Assembly: GCA_964614185.1 (NCBI GenBank)
Contig: CAZTKJ010000018.1
Span: forward strand, 1-58,829
Length of the DNA: 58,829 bases
Direction of reading: 5' to 3'
Origin: Suilimivivens sp964614185
GTDB taxonomy: Bacteria > Bacillota > Clostridia > Lachnospirales > Lachnospiraceae
Of this stretch, positions 43,519 to 51,699 are shown in pieces. The first letter of the stretch is position 1. The number at the start of each line of letters is the position of its first letter. A program made the translations under genes and the position numbers. The notes below the pieces were generated by a model. It saw only the letters and a list, made by a program, of their open reading frames with translations, was not told the DNA's origin and did no database searches.

Positions 43519-43709
43519 ATTTCAGATGTCCCTCCTGTTTTATGAGAGATCTTGATATTGATATGTTCTATGATAAAGACAGGAAGGAATATTACTGTAT
43601 GAGATGTCAGTATGTCGGCACAGAGGAAGATGTACTTGAAAAAAACGAGATGGTAAGATTTCGATATAAGGACATGTATAAACGTTTTACTAAGTTTGAT
43701 TTTGAGTAA
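43491..43709 (+). CDS. Small zinc-ribbon protein overlapping previous gene
   Basis: A 72-residue protein with two Cys pairs, FRCPSCFM (about 11-18) and YYCMRCQYVG (about 34-43), forming a zinc ribbon about 20 residues long. It begins 28 bases inside the 3' end of the 617-residue gene in another frame. AAGGAGG (43474-43480 region) lies within that coding sequence, so translation from it is real and coupled. No known function; it may bind nucleic acid or act as a partner of the upstream protein. Confidence 0.8.
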   Translation: MAQAGKGKLNFRCPSCFMRDLDIDMFYDKDRKEYYCMRCQYVGTEEDVLEKNEMVRFRYKDMYKRFTKFDFE

Positions 43710-43720
43710 TATGCAGGTTG

Positions 43721-43753
43721 ATGTTCGTGACTGCTTTTGGCAGTCACGAACAT
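43721..43753 (+). other. Perfect intercistronic hairpin
   Basis: ATGTTCGTGACTGC (43721-43734) pairs with its exact complement (43740-43753) around TTTTG. There is no U tract, so it is a possible processing or stabilising element before the GH53 gene rather than a terminator. Confidence 0.55.
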
Positions 43754-43801
43754 TGCTGTCTACAGGATACTTATGAAGAATAGAAAGGCCCGGGGATAGA
43801 G

Positions 43802-44938
43802 ATGAAGTATTATAAAGGAATGGATATTTCCACATTACTTGAGGTAGAAAAATGTGGAGGCAGGTTTTATGATGGAGGAGAGGCGGAAGATGTATTTGCC
43901 ATTTTAAAGCGTTATGATGTGAATGCAGTACGGATCCGCTTGTGGAATGATCCCTATTCAGAGGAAGGAAAGCCTTACGGAGCGGGAACAAATGATCTGG
44001 CATCTGTAATAACACTTTCCAAAAGAGCAAAAGAAAAAGGATTTGACATTTTGCTGAATTATCATTACAGTGATTTCTGGGCAGATCCGGGAAAGCAGTT
44101 TATTCCTAAAGCATGGAGAGGATTCTCTGTAAAAGAACTGGAAGAGGCCGTTTATCATTATACGAAAGATACACTTCTTAGACTGAAGGAAGAAGGATTG
44201 CTGCCTGACATGGTACAGGTGGGAAATGAACTTACTAACGGATTGTTGTGGCCCTATGGAAAAGTGCCGGAATATGACCAGATCGCCCGTTTTGTAAATG
44301 CCGGAATCAGGGCAGTAAGGGAAGTATCTGATATGGCTCTTGCAGAAAATGTGATCAGTGAAAAGATCATGGTGATGATCCATCTTGATAATGGTGGAAA
44401 TAACGATTTATATAGAGAATGGTTTGACCATTTTATCAAACTGGGAGAAGATTTTGACATAATCGGACTTTCCTATTATCCTTTCTGGCATGGCACTTTT
44501 GACATGCTGGAAAATAACATGAAGGACATTGCTCTGCGCTATGGCAAAGAATTGATTGTAACAGAGGTATCCATGGGCTATACCATGGAAGATTACGCTT
44601 CCTATGAAAAGCTTGCACCTTCTGAAAGAAAGGGAATGGCTACCAGGCAGGAATTGACAGACAAAATTGATTTTCCTATGACTAAGGATGGGCAAAAAGC
44701 ATTCCTTGAGGAATTATTCGACAGAATCGCTTCTGTACCGGAAAAGAAAGGCAGAGGATATTTTTATTGGGAGCCTGCATGGATACCGGTACCGGGATGC
44801 GGATGGGCCACTGAAAGCTCATTGGAATATATAGAAGATAAAGGCCCCTGCGGGAATGAATGGGCCAATCAGGCATTGTTTGACTATGAGGGAAATGCGC
44901 TTCCGGCGCTTACTGCAGTGAGGGATTATCAGCCATGA
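43802..44938 (+). CDS. GH53 endo-beta-1,4-galactanase, cytoplasmic
   Basis: A 378-residue glycoside hydrolase 53. The signature KGMDISTLLEVEKCGGRFYD is at the N-terminus. RIRLWNDPYSEEG, FDILLNYHYSDFWADPGKQF, PDMVQVGNELTNGLLWP (acid/base Glu about 142) and LIVTEVSMGYT (nucleophile Glu about 250) complete the active site; FYWEPAWIPVPG follows. GH53 enzymes cut beta-1,4-galactan. Here no signal peptide is present, so it acts on oligosaccharides brought in by the ABC transporter. The HAD gene begins within its stop (ATGA). Confidence 0.95.
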   Translation: MKYYKGMDISTLLEVEKCGGRFYDGGEAEDVFAILKRYDVNAVRIRLWNDPYSEEGKPYGAGTNDLASVITLSKRAKEKGFDILLNYHYSDFWADPGKQFIPKAWRGFSVKELEEAVYHYTKDTLLRLKEEGLLPDMVQVGNELTNGLLWPYGKVPEYDQIARFVNAGIRAVREVSDMALAENVISEKIMVMIHLDNGGNNDLYREWFDHFIKLGEDFDIIGLSYYPFWHGTFDMLENNMKDIALRYGKELIVTEVSMGYTMEDYASYEKLAPSERKGMATRQELTDKIDFPMTKDGQKAFLEELFDRIASVPEKKGRGYFYWEPAWIPVPGCGWATESSLEYIEDKGPCGNEWANQALFDYEGNALPALTAVRDYQP

Positions 44939-45726
44939 TTAAATTAGTAGCATCAGATATAGACGGAACATTAATTAAAGAATCAACATCCGAGCTTTAT
45001 CCGGAAATGGTAGAAGCGATTAAGGAGCTGGAAAAGAAAGGTATTTTATTTTGTGCTGCCAGCGGAAGACAGTATGATAGTGTGAGAAATGTCTTCAGAC
45101 AGGTGGCGGATCATATTGCCTATATTGTGGAAAACGGAGCACATATCAGGTATCAGGGTAAAAATATAGCAGTTACTCCTATGAAAAGAGAGTATGTAGA
45201 AGGTATTATGAATATGCTGCGTCCTTATTACGGAAGCTGTGAGACGGTTATTTCCACGCCGGAAGGCAGTCTTGTTGAAAGCACTAATGAAGAATTTGTT
45301 GATTTGCTTACTTATGGTTATCATAATACATTCAGGCGGGTAAAAGACGTCCTGGCAGAAAAGGATGAGATCATTAAGATTGCCGTTTACAGAAAAGGAA
45401 GCATCAGAGAGCTTGGAGAAGAGGTATTTATTCCTACATGGACGAAACATGTAAAAGCATGTATGGCAGGAGAAGAGTGGGTAGATTTTATGGACGCATC
45501 CGTAGATAAAGGAAATGCCCTTAAGTTTCTGCAGGATCATCTTGGTATACAAAAACAGGAAACCATGGCCTTTGGTGACAATGATAATGATATCGGTATG
45601 ATGCTTGCTGCCGGGGAAAGCTATGCAGTAGAAACAGCAGTAGGAGAGGTCCGGAAGGCAGCAGAAAATATCTGTCCGGGCTATCGTGAAAAGGGAGTAT
45701 ATGAAATTATAAAAAAATTGCTGTAA
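44935..45726 (+). CDS. HAD-family Cof-type sugar phosphatase
   Basis: A 263-residue Cof/YidA-type HAD hydrolase. Motif I is LVASDIDGTLI (nucleophile D8, general acid D10). Motif II is ASGR at about 41, and motifs III/IV are DKGNAL (K about 190) and MAFGDNDNDIGMM. It dephosphorylates a sugar phosphate or related compound. Its ATG overlaps the GH53 stop, so it is part of the galactan operon. Confidence 0.93.
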   Translation: MIKLVASDIDGTLIKESTSELYPEMVEAIKELEKKGILFCAASGRQYDSVRNVFRQVADHIAYIVENGAHIRYQGKNIAVTPMKREYVEGIMNMLRPYYGSCETVISTPEGSLVESTNEEFVDLLTYGYHNTFRRVKDVLAEKDEIIKIAVYRKGSIRELGEEVFIPTWTKHVKACMAGEEWVDFMDASVDKGNALKFLQDHLGIQKQETMAFGDNDNDIGMMLAAGESYAVETAVGEVRKAAENICPGYREKGVYEIIKKLL

Positions 45727-45730
45727 AGTA

Positions 45731-45762
45731 TTGACGGCACAGTCTCTTTAAGGCATTATGAT
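45731..45762 (+). promoter_or_regulatory. Probable promoter of the acidic 88-residue gene
   Basis: TTGACG (45731-45736), then CATTAT with a 17-bp spacer (45754-45759) or TATGAT with 20 bp (45757-45762). Confidence 0.45.
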
Positions 45763-45812
45763 AGTGAAAACACAGATTCTAATAGTGATAAACAGTCGAG
45801 GAGGGGCGGAAT

Positions 45813-46079
45813 ATGCATGGATTTGACGATGCTGTATTACAGTGCTTTTTGGACAATCAGAGTCAGTTGTTTCCGGAAGGCGATGTAGTTTCAACATTAG
45901 AGGAGGCAGAAAATTTTCTGGAAGAATGTTTAGCAGTCGTTGTTGATTCTGTAAAAGAGGTATGGGAATATTTTGATGAAGAAGGAATTGACATGGATGG
46001 TGCGTCAGGAGATGAAATACTGGAGGCAGATGAAGTCTTTGATGTTGGCGATGGAAGGTATCTGATCGTAGAGGGATAG
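45813..46079 (+). CDS. Small acidic protein, unknown
   Basis: An 88-residue, strongly acidic protein (many Asp/Glu, few Lys/Arg) with a predicted helical core LEEAENFLEECLAVVVDSVK and a C-terminal GDGRYLIVEG strand. No motif or family is recognised. AGGAGGGG precedes ATG 45813. Its own promoter and terminator make it a single-gene unit. Confidence 0.65.
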   Translation: MHGFDDAVLQCFLDNQSQLFPEGDVVSTLEEAENFLEECLAVVVDSVKEVWEYFDEEGIDMDGASGDEILEADEVFDVGDGRYLIVEG

Positions 46080-46107
46080 ACATCCGGCAAAATAGAGAAT
46101 ATATAAT

Positions 46108-46151
46108 AAGAACCGCAGAATAAACGTTTTATCGTTTGTTCTGCGGTTCTT
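46108..46151 (+). terminator. Strong terminator after acidic protein
   Basis: A 19-bp stem (AAGAACCGCAGAATAAACG, 46108-46126, with 46133-46151) has one G-U pair and a 6-base loop, then ATTGTTTTT. Confidence 0.85.
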
Positions 46152-46153
46152 AT

Positions 46154-46517
46154 TGTTTTTACAGTTGAAAACCAGAATGCTAAAGCGTAATATTAAATTC
46201 AAAATATAAGAAAAATGCACAAAAAATATTTCGTAAAATTTCATATTTTACGAAATGCGATATGGCAGAGAAATCAAGCAATGACAATGTAAAAATAATA
46301 ATTACTTGTATAATTGCGCTACCTTTCATTACAATTTTATCAACAACATAATATTTTACACTAAAAAAGTTAATAAATCAACCGGCATATAGGAATATTT
46401 ACTTTTTTTAGTTAAAAATACATTTTTTATAATGAAACGAAAAATTATTTATCATGAAAATTAACTATAAAAATTTTTAAAGCCGTCAAATAACTGGTCT
46501 ATGAAAAGGAGAACTCT
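46154..46517. other. AT-rich gap before the recombinase
   Basis: No gene is seen. The gap holds the left core site (46228-46256) and a minus-strand promoter-like pair, TTGTAA (46329-46334 on the complement) with 16 bp to TATACA (46307-46312), pointing left. It also holds ATGAAAATTAAC at 46454-46465, which repeats part of the right core site, and CCGTCAAA (46483-46490), found again after the recombinase gene at 47679-47686. Confidence 0.5.
46228..46256 (-). repeat. Recombinase core-type site, left
   Basis: Perfect 12-bp arms ATTTCGTAAAAT (46228-46239) and ATTTTACGAAAT (46245-46256) flank a 5-bp spacer TTCAT. On the minus strand it reads the same arms around ATGAA and matches the site at 47739-47767 in 26 of 29 bases. 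Arm-spacer-arm of this size is the form of tyrosine recombinase core sites. Confidence 0.65.
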
Positions 46518-47657
46518 ATGCCAAGACGCGGAAATAATATTTATAAACGTACAGATGGAAGATGGGAAGGGCGGATTCGGAAAGACAATATTCTCCCCGG
46601 TGAGGCCAAATATAAATATATATACGGAAGGACTTATGGGGAAACAAAAGAGAAAATGGATATTGTCAAACAGCAGATGAGAGAATCCGGGGATGATTGC
46701 CTGCTTACCATGGAAGAGGCTGCTGTAATGTGGCTTATGGATAGAAAAGATTATTGGAAGATCACTACCTATGCAGCATACAATAATTTAGTGAGAAAGC
46801 ATATTATTCCCCTCCTTGGAAGCCGTAAGGCCGTTCAAATAGATAATATGATGTTAGAAAAAATGGTGGGGAAACTTAGGTATAATGAAAATGGCAGACG
46901 GCTTGCAGACAGCTATCTCCACAATATTTGTTCCGTGGTCATAATGATACTGGGTCATATACAGAAAAAATATCATCTTATGATCTATATTCCGCAAAAT
47001 CCCATACCTGCCGGCAGAAAGAATACAATGATTCTGCCAGGCGACCATGATTTAAAAACCCTGGAGGACTATCTTTTTTCCAATATGACCAAAGACGGAA
47101 CTACCCTTGGCATATTGACATCCTTATATGCAGGACTTAGAGTGGGAGAACTGTGTGCCCTTAAATGGGAGAACATTAATCTTGAGGATGAGATAATTTA
47201 TATCAAACAGACTCTTCAGCGTACAAAGCTTACTGACGGCTCAAAAAATAATACCGGTATTATCTTCCAAAAACCCAAAACTGTTACTTCCATGAGGGAA
47301 ATACCGATTCCTCCTATTTTACTGCCTCTTTTTAAGCGATATAGGGGCGAAAATTCAGAATTTCTTATTAAAGGAAAAAAACAGCGCTTTGCAGAGCCTC
47401 GCACAGTGGAATATCGTTTTGAACGTATTCTGGAAAAGTGTGCTGTAAAGAAATTCCATTTCCATCTATTGCGGCATACCTTTGCCACCAGATGTATTGC
47501 AAGGGGTTTTGATATCAAGAGTCTCAGTGAACTTTTGGGACACAGTAATATTCAGACAACCTTGAATCTCTATATCCATTCTTCTACGCAGCATAAAAAA
47601 CAGCTGATGAATCTGTTTCACTTTTCCGAATATGAAGAAAAAGCTGCTTCTTTCTAA
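46518..47657 (+). CDS. Tyrosine recombinase/integrase
   Basis: A 379-residue phage-type integrase. The N-terminus has an AP2-like DNA-binding segment (GNNIYKRTDGRWEGRIRK), then a SAM-like core-binding domain (LTMEEAAVMWLMDRKDYWKI). The catalytic domain carries R208 (AGLRVGELCAL), H316-x2-R319 (HLLRHTFATR), LGHSNIQTTLNLY and the nucleophile Y352. All active residues are present. GAAAAGGAG precedes ATG 46518. There is no phage or conjugative gene next to it. Instead it stands between two inverted core-type sites in front of the EPS operon, so I infer it flips this DNA. It ends with a terminator at 47698-47725. Confidence 0.93.
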   Translation: MPRRGNNIYKRTDGRWEGRIRKDNILPGEAKYKYIYGRTYGETKEKMDIVKQQMRESGDDCLLTMEEAAVMWLMDRKDYWKITTYAAYNNLVRKHIIPLLGSRKAVQIDNMMLEKMVGKLRYNENGRRLADSYLHNICSVVIMILGHIQKKYHLMIYIPQNPIPAGRKNTMILPGDHDLKTLEDYLFSNMTKDGTTLGILTSLYAGLRVGELCALKWENINLEDEIIYIKQTLQRTKLTDGSKNNTGIIFQKPKTVTSMREIPIPPILLPLFKRYRGENSEFLIKGKKQRFAEPRTVEYRFERILEKCAVKKFHFHLLRHTFATRCIARGFDIKSLSELLGHSNIQTTLNLYIHSSTQHKKQLMNLFHFSEYEEKAASF

Positions 47658-47697
47658 TACCTTAAAATGATTCTATAACCGTCAAAACAGTCGTCAG

Positions 47698-47725
47698 CAG
47701 GGCATAAAAAATGTCCTGTTTTTTT
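47698..47725 (+). terminator. Terminator between recombinase and EPS operon
   Basis: CAGGGCAT (47698-47705) pairs with ATGTCCTG (47711-47718), with one G-U pair, followed by TTTTTTT. It should stop read-through from the recombinase into cpsB. Confidence 0.8.
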
Positions 47726-47738
47726 GTGATTTTCCAGA

Positions 47739-47767
47739 ATTTCGTAAAATATGAAAATTAACGAAAA
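47739..47767 (+). repeat. Recombinase core-type site, right
   Basis: ATTTCGTAAAAT, spacer ATGAA, then AATTAACGAAAA: 26 of 29 bases match the reverse complement of 46228-46256, and the spacer is identical. The ATG of cpsB (47751) lies in the spacer. Confidence 0.65.
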
Positions 47768-48509
47768 AAACAAAAGAAATAAAATAAATGATTATATAGA
47801 TATTCATTCCCATATTCTGCCGGGAATAGACGATGGATCAGAAAATTTTTTGATGAGTATGGAAATGCTGAAGACAGCATCAGATGACGGAATCAGAGAA
47901 ATAATCTTAACTCCCCACAATAAACCGGGAAGACATAATGCTGATGCTGAAAAAATTCTTTCTCTTATAAAGAGATTGCAGAAAAAAGCAGATGAGGAAG
48001 AACTGGGGATGAAGCTGCATCCCGGCAACGAGCTTTATTACAGGAGCGGATTGTCGGAAATGATCACAGAGGGAAATGTATGTACGCTGGCCAATTCTGA
48101 TTATGTTTTAACGGAGTTTAGTCCCATGGATGATTATGACTACATACGGAATGGAATCTATAATTTGACGGCAGAAGGCTACATCCCGATTCTTGCCCAT
48201 GTAGAACGCTATTCCAAAGTCTGCGCCAAAACGGACAGAATCGAAGACCTGATAGAAATGGGCTGTTATATCCAGATAAATGCAGGCAGCATTATGGGAA
48301 ACTTTGGGTTGGCAGCAAAAATGCAGGCAAAGAGGATTCTTTCAGGACATCTTGCACATTTTGTAGCAACGGATGCTCATGATACCGGAAAAAGAGCGCC
48401 AAGAATGGCAGACTGCGCCGCTTACATTAAGAAGAAATACGGAGAAGATTACATGCAGGAACTTTTTTATGAAAATCCCATGCATGTGATCCGGAATGAA
48501 TACATATAA
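47751..48509 (+). CDS. cpsB: CpsB/YwqE-type tyrosine-protein phosphatase (PHP)
   Basis: A 252-residue PHP-fold phosphatase. Metal motifs are DIHSHILPGIDDGS (about 18-31), the TPH equivalent LTPHNKPGRHN (about 56-66), HPGNELYY, PILAHVERYSK and FVATDAHDTGKRAP. It dephosphorylates the CpsD kinase tail and so tunes EPS export. ATG 47751 is within the recombination site and has no Shine-Dalgarno sequence; no better start is in frame before the catalytic HxH. No promoter is visible between the terminator and this ATG. First gene of the EPS operon. Confidence 0.92.
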   Translation: MKINEKNKRNKINDYIDIHSHILPGIDDGSENFLMSMEMLKTASDDGIREIILTPHNKPGRHNADAEKILSLIKRLQKKADEEELGMKLHPGNELYYRSGLSEMITEGNVCTLANSDYVLTEFSPMDDYDYIRNGIYNLTAEGYIPILAHVERYSKVCAKTDRIEDLIEMGCYIQINAGSIMGNFGLAAKMQAKRILSGHLAHFVATDAHDTGKRAPRMADCAAYIKKKYGEDYMQELFYENPMHVIRNEYI

Positions 48510-48548
48510 GGAATTCCTATAAGGAATGACGAAGAGAGGAAGAAAGCT

Positions 48549-49301
48549 ATGATCATGGAAAACCCGCGGGAAAGGGATGAAATAGAGATAGATCTTTTGA
48601 AGGTTTTTCAGATATTGCTTGACAGAATATGGCTGATCTTAAGCGCGGGAGTATTTGTGGCGCTTATTTGTTTTGCTGTCAGTATGTTCGTGTTGATCCC
48701 CACTTATGAATCCACCACTAAAATCTACATATTAAATAAGACAGAAAATAATTCAGTTACTTACAGCGATGTGCAAATGGGTACCCAACTGACCAAGGAC
48801 TATGGGGAATTGATCAATAGCAGATATGTGCTGGAAGAAGTAATTCAGCAGCTTCTTTTAGATTTAGAATATCGTGAGCTGCTTAAAAAAGTCAGTGTCA
48901 CTACACCCACCGATACCCGTATTGTAGCCATTACTGTAGAAGATACAGATCCGGTGCAGGCTATGAATATTGCAAATTGTATTCGTGAAACAGCCAGTGA
49001 ACATATTCAGAATGTAATGGATATTGAAGCGGTAAATGTGGTGGAAACGGCCAATATGCCTACGGAAAAAGCCGGTCCCAGTGTAGTAAAGTGGACACTC
49101 ATCGGCGGTCTGTTTGGTGTATTCCTGATATGTGCCGTTATTTTAGTGCAGTACCTGATGGATGATACCATCAAATCCTCTGAGGATGTGGAAAAATATC
49201 TGGGAATCAGTACCCTTGCGCTGATACCCATGGCAGTGCAGGAAAATGGAAGTAAGAAGAAAAAGAAAAAACAAAAACAACAACAAGGCTTTGAGACATA
49301 A
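48549..49301 (+). CDS. cpsC: Wzz/CpsC-type chain-length and kinase-activator protein
   Basis: A 250-residue protein with an N-terminal and a C-terminal transmembrane helix (about 28-52 WLILSAGVFVALICFAVSMF, and 180-202 LIGGLFGVFLICAVILVQYL). The extracytoplasmic region between them has the Wzz pattern IPTYESTTKIYILNKTENNS and GTQLTKDYGELINSRYVLEE. The Pro-rich segment before the second helix (TEKAGPSVVKW) is typical. The short Lys-rich tail would contact CpsD. It controls polymer length and activates the tyrosine kinase. RBS GAGAGGAAG. Confidence 0.92.
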   Translation: MIMENPRERDEIEIDLLKVFQILLDRIWLILSAGVFVALICFAVSMFVLIPTYESTTKIYILNKTENNSVTYSDVQMGTQLTKDYGELINSRYVLEEVIQQLLLDLEYRELLKKVSVTTPTDTRIVAITVEDTDPVQAMNIANCIRETASEHIQNVMDIEAVNVVETANMPTEKAGPSVVKWTLIGGLFGVFLICAVILVQYLMDDTIKSSEDVEKYLGISTLALIPMAVQENGSKKKKKKQKQQQGFET

Positions 49302-49333
49302 ATGATCCGGACAGAAAATGAGAGGGATATAAA

Positions 49334-50197
49334 ATGCAGGAAGTAAAGCTACAGTTTGATAAATCCACTAACGATTACCGTATGAAAGAAGCGTTCAAGA
49401 CACTTCGTACCAATATTGAGTTTTGTGGAGATAGTGTAAAAGTAATTGTTATAACAAGCTGTACCCCCAATGAAGGAAAGTCCAGTATTGCCATGCAGAT
49501 AGCAAAGGCTTTTGCAGAAGCGGGAAACAGAACTATGCTATTGGATGCAGATATGCGTAAATCCGTGCTGGTAGGCAGATATAAAACAGGCGCTGTCAGA
49601 CAGGGACTTACCCATTGTCTGGCCGGAAGAGCAAATTACCTCGATGTAATGTGTAAAACCAATATCAACAATCTATATGTTATTTTTTCAGGGCCGGTCC
49701 CGCCCAATCCCAGTGAACTTCTGGGAGGTGAAAAATTTGCTTCGGTCATACGGAATTTAAGAACTTCTTTTGAATATGTAATCATTGATACACCGCCTCT
49801 TGGAAGTGTAATTGATGCGGCTGTTGCAGCCAGAAACTGCGATGGCGCCATGCTGGTGGTGGAGAATAATGCAGTGAGCTATAAATTTGTCCAAAAGGTA
49901 AAGGATCAGCTGGATAAGGCGGAAACTCGTATTTTGGGAGTTGTTCTCAATAAAGTAGACCTTAGCGGTAAAGGATATTATGGGAATTATGGTAAATATT
50001 ACGGTAAGTACTATGGCAGATATTATGGCAATTATGGCGAGGATAATATGAGTGTGGAAAAGGCTGCCAGAGAACCTCTGCGGCCATATATGGATGATAT
50101 AGATATAGCGACAGATATTGGAAAGGGAGCTTCCCATTCTGAAGAAGAAATTGATAAGAACGATGATGAAGGCCTCGAATACATAGAAGATATTTAA
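49334..50197 (+). CDS. cpsD: CpsD-type tyrosine kinase with Tyr-rich tail
   Basis: A 287-residue BY-kinase without its own membrane part. Walker A is TSCTPNEGKSSIAMQ (about 37-51), Walker A' is MLLDADMRKS, and Walker B is YVIIDTPP. After about 213 comes a Gly-Tyr tail (Y-Y-G-N-Y-G-K-Y-Y pattern, about 13 Tyr within 30 residues), the autophosphorylation cluster. An acidic tail follows. Cycles of Tyr phosphorylation here, undone by CpsB, control polymer assembly. It acts with CpsC just upstream. Confidence 0.95.
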   Translation: MQEVKLQFDKSTNDYRMKEAFKTLRTNIEFCGDSVKVIVITSCTPNEGKSSIAMQIAKAFAEAGNRTMLLDADMRKSVLVGRYKTGAVRQGLTHCLAGRANYLDVMCKTNINNLYVIFSGPVPPNPSELLGGEKFASVIRNLRTSFEYVIIDTPPLGSVIDAAVAARNCDGAMLVVENNAVSYKFVQKVKDQLDKAETRILGVVLNKVDLSGKGYYGNYGKYYGKYYGRYYGNYGEDNMSVEKAAREPLRPYMDDIDIATDIGKGASHSEEEIDKNDDEGLEYIEDI

Positions 50198-50227
50198 AGG
50201 TACAGGAAGCATTTGCGGAGGATATAA

Positions 50228-50584
50228 ATGAAACGAAGAAAGATAGCAGGTATTCTGCTTGGGATAGCAAATGTAATGTTGCTGATAGGATGTATCATCC
50301 TGTATCTGAGAACAGACAGGATTCCGCCGGGAATTACCTTTGGAGCAGCAGACATTGTATATCAGGACGATATGGATGAATCAGAGCTGTTAGAAGGAGT
50401 ATTGGCTTATGATGGCAGAGACGGAGACATCAGTGACCGCATTGTTATTGAGAAAATCGTGGAAAACAGAACAAACAGTACCGCAGTGGTTTTTTATGCT
50501 GCCAGTGATAAAGCGGGAAATATAACAAAAGCTTCCCGGGTTTTTCAGGCTGTTTATATGCAGGAGGATCAGACGGAGCATTAA
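50228..50584 (+). CDS. One-pass membrane protein with Ig-like (DUF5011-type) domain
   Basis: A 118-residue protein. One N-terminal helix (AGILLGIANVMLLIGCIILY) leads to an extracytoplasmic domain of about 75 residues. GVLAYDGRDGDISDRIVIEK and AVVFYAASDKAGNITKASRV match the A-x-D-x-x-DGD-I and Y-x-A-x-D-x-AGN signature of DUF5011/Cry22-like Ig domains. It lies between cpsD and the LCP gene in the EPS operon. A role in holding the polymer or the assembly complex at the surface is plausible; no direct evidence. Confidence 0.8.
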   Translation: MKRRKIAGILLGIANVMLLIGCIILYLRTDRIPPGITFGAADIVYQDDMDESELLEGVLAYDGRDGDISDRIVIEKIVENRTNSTAVVFYAASDKAGNITKASRVFQAVYMQEDQTEH

Positions 50585-50585
50585 T

Positions 50586-51677
50586 GTGAAAAGTAAGAAG
50601 AGATGGCAAAAGAAGAAAATAAGGAAAAAAAGCAGAACGGTACTTATGATCATCTGTGAACTGGTGGTTTTGGCAGCTATTGTTTTAGTGGCATTTCAGA
50701 TCGTAAGAGTAGTAGGGAAAAACAGCCTTACCGGAAAAGCACAGTCTGCAGGACCTGAACTTGCTCTTGTGGAAACAAAGGCAGTACCTCTGACAGAAGA
50801 AGAGAAAGTAAACTGGCAGGAAGGCTGGGTCAAGTATGACGGGAAAATATATGCCTATAATGAGGATATCCTGACTTTTTTGATCATGGGAATTGATAAG
50901 GACAGTGATGTGAAAGAGGTAGCTGAAGGAACTAACGGAGGCCAGGCGGATGCTTTATTTCTGGCAGTTATGAATCCTCATGATAGAAGTCTTGGTATCA
51001 TTGGAATTAACCGCAATACCATGACAGATATTGACCTTTATAACGAAGAGGGTGCTTATATTAATACTGTTAAAGCTCAGATTGCCACACAGCACGGCTT
51101 TGGAAACGGTGTGGAAAAAAGCTGTGAGTATCAGAAGAAAGCAGTACAGAAGTTATTCTACAACCTGCCTATCCATGGCTATGCAGCAATTAATATGAGT
51201 GCAATACCCACCATCAATGATGCTGTGGGAGGCGTGGATGTAACAGTGCTTGAAGATCTGACAGCGGCAGATAGTACCTTGCAGGAAGGAGCAGAGGTAC
51301 ATCTTATGGGGAAAAGCTCCTTCTGGTATGTGAAATACAGGAATACTAAGGAGTTTGGTTCCGCGGACAGAAGACTTGAGCGACAGAAGCAGTATTTAAA
51401 TGCATTTATCGGAAAAGCAAAGCAGGCTGCCAAGAAAGATATTTCCGTAGTCTTTGATTTGTATGAAGCTGTTTCGGGACAGATGGTGACGGATATAACC
51501 ATAGATGAGATTGCATATCTGGCGCCTATTGCAGCAAATTACCGGTTTGACAGTAATCATTTTTACATGTTAAAAGGAGAAACTGTCATGGGGGAGAAAT
51601 TTGCAGAATTTTATGCAGATGAAGATGCTCTTTATGAGTTGGTTCTTGAGATATTTTATGAGGAAGTAGAGAGCTGA
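50586..51677 (+). CDS. LytR-CpsA-Psr (LCP) family glycopolymer ligase
   Basis: A 363-residue protein starting at GTG 50586, with GGAG seven bases upstream. The N-terminus is very basic (KSKKRWQKKKIRKKSRT), then a transmembrane helix (VLMIICELVVLAAIVLVAFQ). The LCP domain (about 95-290) has the features LIMGIDKDSD, GQADALFLAVMNPHDRSLGI, INRNTM (binding Arg), and VKYRNTKEFGSADRRLERQK with the conserved Arg/Asp. LCP enzymes move finished glycan from undecaprenyl phosphate onto peptidoglycan, so it probably attaches the EPS to the wall. Confidence 0.93.
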   Translation: MKSKKRWQKKKIRKKSRTVLMIICELVVLAAIVLVAFQIVRVVGKNSLTGKAQSAGPELALVETKAVPLTEEEKVNWQEGWVKYDGKIYAYNEDILTFLIMGIDKDSDVKEVAEGTNGGQADALFLAVMNPHDRSLGIIGINRNTMTDIDLYNEEGAYINTVKAQIATQHGFGNGVEKSCEYQKKAVQKLFYNLPIHGYAAINMSAIPTINDAVGGVDVTVLEDLTAADSTLQEGAEVHLMGKSSFWYVKYRNTKEFGSADRRLERQKQYLNAFIGKAKQAAKKDISVVFDLYEAVSGQMVTDITIDEIAYLAPIAANYRFDSNHFYMLKGETVMGEKFAEFYADEDALYELVLEIFYEEVES

Positions 51678-51699
51678 AACGGAGTATGATTACAGAGAT

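Noticed and set aside
49960..50050. Short repeated units in the DNA at the end of cpsD, at first sight like a tandem repeat array
   Set aside because: They are codons of the Gly-Tyr-rich kinase tail, which explains them fully; there are no spacers as in CRISPR.
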